Below are positions 56,826 to 64,000 of a stretch of 64,000 bases of DNA, one piece after another. Position numbers and translations under genes: made by a program. The notes under the pieces were generated by a model, which saw only the letters and a program-made list of their open reading frames with translations, had not been told where the DNA came from and searched no databases. Each line of letters opens with the position of its first letter. Position 1 is the first letter of the stretch. Source of the stretch: Glandiceps talaboti (lineage: Eukaryota; Hemichordata; Enteropneusta; Spengelidae); the NCBI RefSeq assembly GCF_964340395.1, contig NC_135550.1:20480676-20544675 (forward strand). The letters run 5' to 3'.

Positions 56826-59800
56826 ACAACAACAACAACAGAACCAGCTTATGATGAGGAATCCAAGTACATGATAGTCAACCTACCATTCCAAATTTTA
56901 TAAACTGCCTCAGCAAGTGCAGCATAATCATCTTTATATTCTCTGTAATTGACAGCTTGAACACCTGGGAATGTTTTCAGATCTTTCCACTGATTGGCTA
57001 GTTTGGCAGAAAATGCTTCAACATCAGTTTGACTGACATCAATCCATATAAGGGCAAACAGTGTTCCTTTTTTATCCTCCAAGAGGAGTTCTAAAAAAAA
57101 GAAATGAGACTTCTAAATATCCAATTTGTGAGGCAATAGCAATGATATTATACCAATAATAAGAAATTGTTAGCATAAACTATTACCTAGATGTTTTGCC
57201 ATGCAAATGTCAAAAAAAAACAATGATGGAACAGAATTTCAGTTTTACAGTAATAATCATACACTGAAATGTAAATAGCACCAAGAGTTCATTTCTGGTG
57301 TTATTCAGTTCAGTTTTACTTATAACATTGATAGATATGAATACTAACAAGTACAACTGTATGACATGAGTCTAGTCATCATACCATACCACACACAAGC
57401 CAGGTTGAATGATTTCAAACAAAAATTGTTGGGTTTTACACTCTAGTCGTCCCTGTATCACAACAACTTGTAGTTACGTCATTGGCTCTCTGGTGCTTGA
57501 CATAAAAGTTAAAACGTTTCAAATTGGCAATTATATTCTTCCTAATTTTTCAGACATTATCCTTGAAGAGGTATAAATATCATTATTCCCAAATATGTTT
57601 CTTCAGTCAGGCACAAAATACTCATGATCTATACGGGTTTTGTTACTACTTGTTTCACAGCTCACAATGACATATGGCCCCTTAGGTTGCTCATATTTTC
57701 CTTGGTGGAACGAAGAAAATATTGGGGGTGGGGGTGGGGGTGGGTTAATATCAAAGAGTATGTAAGTGTTTCAGTGAAGGGCAGCAAACAGGTAAAATCT
57801 ATCTGAGTTCCCCTGTCATTTTTCCAGGGTTCCACACTAATATTATGGTATAATGTATGGGGGGCTTTAGGTCAGTTTTACCATATCTTCCCCTTTATGT
57901 TACTGGGCTTTCCAAACCTTAGCTAAAACACTCAGTAATCACAGGACATCACAAACCATCAACATTGTTGAGTAAACTTTTTTTTTTCCAAATATGTTAA
58001 TTTGTGATGACTTTTATAAAGTACAGGTACAGTGACATGATAGAGGATAGGTTGGTGGAGGGTCTATGGATAGGGTACAGAAAATGTAATACCTGTAGTG
58101 TTAAAAGATCCATCAATTTCCACTTCTCTAACCACAAGTTTCAACTAGATGAAACAACGGTGGATCTTTCAGTCTTGGTCACAGATTCAGCATGTTTAGT
58201 GTCCTACTTCTCCTACATCTTTTCTCAAACACCATTTTCTACTCACCTTCTATGGCTCTTTTTACATCTTTGTCTTTTTTTACTGATTCCAAGAATTTTT
58301 TACTAAACAAAATAGTTGCATGGAGTTGTTTGGTACTGCTCTGTCTGGTAGAATCTTTTGCTCGATTCATTTGCTCTAAAACAGTCTTTCCAACATCTTG
58401 TCCTGTAAGCAATATTAATAATTAATGTAAGCAATATTTTAAAAAAATCATAAATGATTGATGAACTATTTTTTCCTTAGGATGAATTTTATATTTCTAT
58501 AGGAGTTACCTGAGCAAAAATATGCTCTTCTTGAATGGGATTTTTCAAATGTTAAAATCAGCGAGTTAATATCATGTATTTATTATTTGTCAACAAGGGT
58601 CTGCACATTTCACTACAGAATCAAGTCAGTTTTAAGGGTTTGCACATCTCACCTCAGCACATTTCACTACATAATCACATCAGTTTTCTGCAGAAAGTAA
58701 ATGACAGCAAAACCAACAAGTTGGTCTAGGATAATAGTCAAAGCACACACACTTCCATTAGTAACTGTTTAGCTTTGTTTCTACAACTCACGCTAACTTG
58801 TAAATTTGACCCAATTTGTGTATATTGGGAGTTTGTGTCTTCAAATCCATGTTTCCATGACAACTACTGATAATTCGCTTATGTCAGATGTTACTTACCT
58901 TCCTTGAAGTGTGTCTTGAACTCCACTTGTCCTGGCAGTTTACAGTAATCTGATATATTGTTGGCAATAGGTCTAACTAGGCGTTCACGACTACTGTCAT
59001 CTTCAGCATGGATCAGAATGACTTGGTAAGGGGAAAACAATATTCAACAGTGATAAGTGTCAGCATGGATCAGAATGACTTGGTAAGGGGAAAACAATAT
59101 TCAACAGTGATAAGTGTCAGCATGGATCAGAATGACTTGGTAAGGGGAAACAATATTCAACAGTGATAAGTGTCAGCATGGATCAGAATGACTTGGTAAG
59201 GGGAAAACAATATTCAACAGTGATAAGTGTCAGCATGGATCAGAATGACTTGGTAAGGGGAAACAATATTCAACAGTGATAAGTGTCAGCATGGATCAAA
59301 ATGACTTGGTAAGGGGAAAACAATAGTCAACAGTGATAAGTGTCAGCATGGATCAGAATGACTTGGTAAGGGGAAAACAATAGTCAACAGTGATAAGTGT
59401 CAGCATGGATCAGAATGACTTGGTAAGGGGAAAACAATAGTCAACAGTGATAAGTGTCAGCATGGATCAGAATGACTTGGTAAGGGGAAACAATATTCAA
59501 CAGTGATAAGTGTCAGCATGAATCAGAATGACTTAGTAATGGGGAAAACAATATTCAACAGTGATAAGTGTCAGCATGGATCAGAATGACTTAGTAAGGG
59601 GAAAACAACATTCAACAGTGATAAGTGTCAGCAGGGATCAGAATGACTTGGTAAGGGGAAAACAATATTCAACAGTGATAAGTGTCAGCATGAATCAGAA
59701 TGACTTGGTAAGGGGAAAACAATATTCAACAGTGATAAGTGTCAGCATGGATCAGAATGACTTGGTAAGGGGAAAACAATATTCAACAGTGATAAGTGTC

Positions 59801-60601
59801 AGCATGGATCAGAATGACTTGGTAAGGGAAAATGTTACTCAACAATGATAAATAAGTGTTAGTATCGATCTCAGAATGATTTGGTAAGGGAAAAATATTA
59901 AAGTGATAAGTGACATGTATATGATACCTACTTAGGAACAAGATTCAGAAACATTTCCAACTCTAAGTTGGGCCCTAATTGAAGAATATAGATATCTTCT
60001 ACATCTAAGTTAAAGTTGTGTTCATGATTGAAGACATATTCCCACGTTATACTCTAACGTCCACTCAAACAAATTTAATTTAGCACCTCCCTTGATCTAG
60101 TGTTCGCTAGAAAAAAGGGAGGGGGGGGGGACTCTTTCCTCCGAATGACACTATATCCATATACATAAAATAACCCTAACCATACCTGTATTCGGTCCAC
60201 CGTGTTCTACACTAGTATTTACAGTTGATTTACATTTTCAGTGGGGTCATCAACATGTTTGAAGCACTTTTTAACCCTGATTTTTAAACATTTAGTACGT
60301 TCTGTATTAAATCTATTGGTGTTAACCAGCCATCCAATATATCAAAGAGTACTCTCCAAGGGATTTCAAAATATACAAAAGGGCAACCGAGCTAAGTATG
60401 TGGGATTGCAATAACATAACACCAACGTTACTCATCACAGGCGAAAACTGACAACGAAACCAACAAAGTGATTCACTTCAATTTCAAACACACACATCTG
60501 TTGAGGGCGCATTCAAATCAACCAACTCTCGATATAAATGTTCAAACACAGCGTTTACCTTCTTGAACTCGTTCCTGTGGAGCATGTCCTTCAGCAGCCA
60601 T
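51497..60601 (-). CDS. TIR-like plus Death-domain adaptor-like protein
   Basis: Thirteen exons: 60601-60559, 59021-58899, 58402-58247, 57090-56887, 56656-56594, 56176-56051, 55887-55726, 54942-54826, 54243-54164, 53610-53499, 52932-52862, 52484-52406, 51822-51497; 1662 nt, 553 residues. Exons 2-4 (residues about 15-175) form a TIR-like fold: strand VILIHAEDD, EFKTHFKEGQD at the BB-loop position, HATILFSKKFLES and FALIWIDVS strands. The pattern recalls TRIF/TICAM-type TIRs. Residues about 175-450 are acidic, Ser/Glu/Asn-rich and probably unstructured. The last exon is a Death domain (DPP, DWRHLAS, YWEK, YLEYLASKHP, MDVLDMLEEL). TIR and Death domains make homotypic contacts in Toll/IL-1 and cell-death signalling, so a cytosolic adaptor is likely; partners are unknown. 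A kappa-B-like site lies 125-135 bp upstream of the ATG. A possible poly(A) signal (TTTATT on the plus strand) is at 51277-51282. Confidence 0.9.
51868..52040. repeat. 42-bp minisatellite in the TIR-Death gene last intron
   Basis: About four to five tandem units (CCAGACTTTATCAACTGACT then ACCTGACCATATCCCACAATTA, with variants) lie just upstream of the Death-domain exon. The repetitive reading frame across them is not coding. Confidence 0.85.
52085..52310 (-). mobile_element. tRNA-derived SINE
   Basis: Read on the minus strand it starts with a tRNA-like head (TGGCCGAATGGTTAAG as A box, GGTTCGATTAA as B box). It continues into TTTTCCCCGGGTACTC and GTTTCCTCC, a central sequence seen in several animal SINE families. 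Terminal duplications were not resolved. It lies in an intron. Confidence 0.65.
56762..56841. repeat. (AAC)n microsatellite in the TIR-Death gene intron 4
   Basis: Interrupted CAA/AAC units about 45 bp from the exon 4 donor. Confidence 0.9.
56887..59021 (-). CDS. TIR-like domain exons 2-4
   Basis: Exons 59021-58899, 58402-58247 and 57090-56887, all phase 1, carry the TIR-like domain. Supporting features are the opening strand VILIHAEDDS, the loop FKEGQDVGKTVLEQM where TIRs carry box 2, the strand ATILFSKKFLES, and the later strand LFALIWIDV followed by a helix. The domain is diverged: the classic Pro of the BB loop is absent, and no catalytic Glu of NADase-type TIRs is obvious. Confidence 0.68.
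58053..58068. mobile_element. Half of a CATAG-type hairpin in the TIR-Death gene intron 3
   Basis: TGGTGGAGGGTCTATG matches 15 bases of the right arm of the 24368 hairpin. It is bordered by GATAGGT (58046-58052) and GATAGGG (58069-58075), a 7-bp near-duplication. Confidence 0.4.
59004..59905 (-). repeat. 57-bp minisatellite carrying the exon 2 splice acceptor (TIR-Death gene)
   Basis: About 16 tandem units of 56-58 bp begin inside exon 2 at its 5' edge and run into intron 1; the outermost unit is degenerate. On the minus strand each unit holds the pyrimidine-rich acceptor TTTTCCCCTTACCAAG and the first 18-19 bases of exon 2 (TCATTCTGATCCATGCTG). All units keep the AG at the splice position. 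Confidence 0.9.
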
Positions 60602-60724
60602 CTTTCAGCGTCTGCATATCTCAAAATACTAGGCAGAAAAATGAGAAAGCGTGTCTCAGGAAAGATTGGTTCACGTCGCCATTAGTGAACTATAAATAGC
60701 AATGACGATACTTCCTGTTAAAAC

Positions 60725-60735
60725 GGGGAATCCCC
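60725..60735. promoter_or_regulatory. Kappa-B-like site upstream of the TIR-Death gene
   Basis: GGGGAATCCCC fits the Rel/NF-kB consensus GGGRNWYYCC and is near-palindromic. It lies 124-134 bp upstream of the start codon at 60601, in the proximal promoter. In an immune-type gene this suggests induction by Rel factors. Evidence is sequence match and position only. Confidence 0.55.
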
Positions 60736-60747
60736 ACAGTATGCGTG

Positions 60748-60755
60748 TGACGTCA
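60748..60755. promoter_or_regulatory. CRE/ATF site upstream of the TIR-Death gene
   Basis: A perfect TGACGTCA palindrome sits 13 bp from the kappa-B-like site, with a CTGACGTTC half-like site just beyond it. Such pairs are common in inducible promoters. Confidence 0.5.
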
Positions 60756-62985
60756 CTATTTCGCTGACGTTCATGATGATCATGTGATCTAACACTTGCA
60801 CTTTCTGAATCGAACCAGCCGATTCGACAAATTACAAGAAAAGAAAGAACGGTAATGTTATGATGTTGAAAGATTAGTAGTGTTGGTTTCCAACTTTGTC
60901 TCAACATTGACAGACGTCGACATTGTTGAAGTTACACTAAAACTTAGCGATACTATCGGCAGTAAACACCTGCAGGGTGCACACATATTACATAAAAGTA
61001 GTCGCCTTGTCTGGAAATACTAGTTCCATGTATTTTTGAATGATATAGCTTCTACGTGTAACAATAGCAGTAATTCTACTTTAAAAATGTGCATTTTTTC
61101 ATAGTTGTAATTTGCAGGTATTTACACGGACTAATTCAAACAAAAAATTGATGAGCATATATCTCTGAAAAGACAGCAAGACTTTAATAGTCAAGGAAAA
61201 GCAGACAACTGTAGCACTCCTTGAAGTTGTACATAAAGTTGTCTATTCATTCAGGCAAATCCATTGACTGCTAGCTTATCAGTATCCAACTGTGATAAGA
61301 TCATAAAATCTTCAAGTACCTTACTGTACACTTCTACAAGTGAAGTAAATTTGGAGACTAACTTTGTGTTACTTGTCTGTTGTTGTAACTCTTCTTTCTC
61401 ACACCTTTATTTTGTTACACCTTGCTGGATATTCCTCCTGTTTATTGAATAATTAAAAAAAACCTTCGTCTAAAGTTGTTGTGATTTGCTGCTGTTTTTT
61501 GCTCTGTTGTCAATATTGCCATTTTTGAGACAAATAGTTATCCCAAATACTAAGTAAAAGTAACACAGAAAATATCAATGCATGCCTTCAATCAAATTTT
61601 TAATGCACTGGATATAAAACATTCATGATTTGCAATTTTCTATTCAGTTGTCCAAAGCTTTCCTAACAGGTACATAAATTGTTAGCTTCTTCTGTTAACG
61701 TTAAAAATGTAACATTTTATGTCCAGAATAAAAATCAATAGTTTGTTTAATATGTCACTTTGTCTGTTTTGAGCATTCATAAGGTGGACACTACAACTTT
61801 GTAATATTTGTCTTGTGAGAAGATCTCGACTGAGCTAGATCACACCTAGAGTTTCGAACAACCATTTGGTGGTTAATCAATAGCTTCCTTTATGATGCTT
61901 GTTACCATACACATGTACAAGGTAACCTACTCTACAGGTTTGATCTAAATTTTAGTCACAAACACAACATGAAATGGCAAGACATTTTGTATTTATTCAA
62001 GGTTCATCAGAAGAGAAAATGTGACTGATAAACATAACAGGAGATTTCAACCTGCTCTAAAAAGATAAATAACCTTTTTATATTTACAAGGAGAATATTG
62101 ACAATGAGACAGTACAAAAGTTGTCTAGTACATGATGCCAGAAACTGATATTGAGAGATTTAAAGCAAATAACTTGAAGATGGAAATTAAATATTTCCTT
62201 TTCAATTCTACGACAAATTGTACACATAATTATAACTTGTTTTGTTTATAGACTGTAAGATACACCGTGCCACTCGACCATCACTGGCCTCCTCTGACCA
62301 ATGTGTGAAGGTGCCTCGTCATGGCGTACCTTACACACTATTTTGTTTATTGTCTCTTTTAGACTTCATAACATAATCTTCTAAAGATATTTTATTATGA
62401 AAATAAAGTTATGGTAAATTTTCAATATATCTGATTAATTTTTGATAGTTTATATTTATATAAATGTATACCTTACATATGTATACACATAAAGCTTATC
62501 ACATGATTTGTTCAAAATAACTAACACTAACGTTACAAAAGTTCAAAAACATTGACCATGTCTATTACTATTAGGGAATAATTTTAAACAGTGTAACCCA
62601 GGTGAATCTGAAGTAAGGAAACACTGAGACATTCCTGACTTAATAGTACATGTAATACTATTAGTATACTTGATCATTGAGAATGTTAGGAGCTATGAAA
62701 TATTGCCAAGCAGTGTGCACATAATTTAGCAGTGGCAACATACATTACTATTAGCAACACATGTCTTCTCCAATACCATTCAATGGCAAGGAAATGAATG
62801 TATGAAATGTTTGCAACAATACACAAATACAGGTGTTTTGTGGCACTTCTCAATTTAGTGCTCATTCTGGTAAATGTGATATACTTTAAACAGGTTGAGC
62901 TCCTACGTACAGAGCTAATAGAAGTAAATGATCTCATAAAATTGACAATTTAGTTCACAACCCTTTTGGAATAAATTTCTACTTA

Positions 62986-63822
62986 TTACAATACAGTTAT
63001 CAGCTCCAATGCAATTCTTCCTTTGCTAATTTCCAGCTTTGTAACTTTTACTTGTACTTTATCTCCAGGTCCAAGGGGTTTCCCATTCTGTAATCTATAG
63101 GCAGGCATAGCACTGTTGTGAATCAGTCCATTCTGGCCTACTCCAATGTCTACAAATGCTCCAAACTGTACCACATTACACACTCGACCAGTCAATATGG
63201 TTCCAATCTGCAGGTCATTTACAGACATCAAACCTTGCCTGAATAAAGGCTTTTCATATTCTGGGGGGAAAAAAAACACACAATATATCAACAACTCAAA
63301 AAAATCACAACAAATTTTATATGCCCTGCCATGTAAAAAGGACACAGGGATATCTACACAAACAGTTTGATTTAATGGAAAGTGGCAAAAGTGTGCAATA
63401 CCAAGGTATTTACAAATGAAGTCACTAACTTAGGCTGTATGTGTAATGCATATTGCATAGGGAAGGATAACTCATACATTCATTGGACATTTTTGTGAAC
63501 ATTATCAGAGAGAATGCAAAGTTTTTCACAGAGTTCCAAGTATATGCTAAGGATTACAAAGTTCAGTACCTATTTTAGGTAAATTATTACTTAATTGCAG
63601 AATAAAAGACTAGTGGTGCATTTTTCAGAAAACAACATCTTTGAGAAGTCAATGCAGACACAGACTGATCAGTGCCAAGCAACTTGGTCTGATACATTTG
63701 ACTGACAAAATGAATGAACCTACTAGCTCTGATATCATAGTCTAAAGGCTGCTTCAAACCATCCATGATCAACTGTAATGTAGGTAATCCAACTTCAAAT
63801 TCTTCAGCGAGTTGATCCATTC
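62986..63822 (-). CDS. SRBD1: SRBD1-like S1 RNA-binding protein, last two exons (5' part outside window)
   Basis: Exons 63822-63724 (99 nt) and 63260-62986 (275 nt, TAA stop) join in phase 1. The first reads MDQLAEEFEVGLPTLQLIMD and onwards to a junction followed by YEKPLFRQGL. The second carries a full S1 fold: LQIGTILTGRVCNVVQFGAF, VDIGVGQNGLIHNSAM, GDKVQVKVTKLEISKGRIAL. SRBD1 is the animal relative of bacterial Tex, a nucleic-acid-binding protein with a C-terminal S1 domain. The tail is short, ending ELITVL. About 850 residues should lie to the right of the window if the protein is of usual length. Confidence 0.88.
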
Positions 63823-64000
63823 CTAATTGTAAAAATAATTATAGAGCCAATGGTGTTGTAGTACTACTGAATATACATGTACTTTACAGTCTGTAAAGAT
63901 ATCCATTTCTGAACAATGACCTAAGTTTGCTTGCAGTTTTTCACCATAATGATAATATACATTGTAAAAATAAAGTGCATTTATAATGCGCCTGTTCTCA

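Larger units (their letters stand above)
60602..62985. other. Between the TIR-Death promoter and the SRBD1 stop
   Basis: The first 200 bp holds the kappa-B-like and CRE sites and probably the promoter. The rest is AT-rich and should include the SRBD1 3' UTR near its right end. Short open frames here show no family features. Confidence 0.5.

Noticed and set aside
59561-59848. 95-codon frame with five internal repeats (QNDLVRGKQYSTVISVS)
   Set aside because: Plus-strand shadow of the 57-bp minisatellite in intron 1 of the minus-strand TIR-Death gene; one turn of 57 bp equals 19 codons, so it stays open by arithmetic.

Overview
The window is nuclear DNA from an animal. Genes are split into many short exons with GT-AG introns, the DNA is AT-rich, and simple repeats (ATTGT, CATA, GTCT, CA) are abundant along with SINE-like and MITE-like insertions. 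The gene set (ABCB10, SRBD1, a TIR plus Death-domain protein, WAP/EGF mosaics) fits a marine invertebrate bilaterian, possibly a hemichordate or another deuterostome or a lophotrochozoan. The species cannot be fixed from the sequence alone. No prokaryotic features and no retroviral or other virus-like element were recognised.

Layout. (1) 1-16.8 kb, minus strand: the 5' part of a secreted mosaic gene. Its 17 exons splice in consistent phase into a signal peptide and a string of small disulphide modules: WAP (x4), EGF (x4) and pacifastin/VWC-like modules (x4, each split over two exons). It runs off the left edge. (2) 25.4-31.8 kb, minus strand: a shorter sister gene with an almost identical signal-peptide exon, two pacifastin/VWC-like modules and a candidate C-terminal exon. 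(3) 16.5-24.9 kb and 31.6-38.8 kb are two copies of one segmental duplication. It carries the signal-peptide exon and several kb of upstream DNA, so two genes share a start but have different bodies. Comparing the copies dates insertions: an approximately 1.03 kb MITE in copy B, and tiny CATAG...CTATG hairpins flanked by 7-bp duplications. (4) 39.3-48.4 kb, plus strand: complete 12-exon ABCB10, a mitochondrial ABC half-transporter (689 aa). (5) 51.5-60.6 kb, minus strand: complete 13-exon gene for a 553-aa protein with an N-terminal TIR-like domain and a C-terminal Death domain, the reverse of the MyD88 order. A kappa-B-like site and a CRE lie just upstream. A 57-bp minisatellite in intron 1 repeats the 3' splice site of exon 2 about 16 times. 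(6) 63.0-63.8 kb, minus strand: the last two exons of SRBD1 (S1 RNA-binding domain), whose 5' part lies beyond the right edge.

How the parts relate. The two mosaic genes look like secreted protease-inhibitor or immune/adhesion proteins built by exon and intron-block duplication. Near-identical WAP-EGF blocks recur within gene 1 (4.7-7.2 kb and 10.5-13.2 kb), and near-identical pacifastin intron blocks recur across both genes. ABCB10, the TIR-Death gene and SRBD1 are single-copy host genes with no evident functional link; ABCB10 and the TIR-Death gene are convergent. All exon boundaries come from reading splice sites and checking that phases agree; none was confirmed with transcripts.
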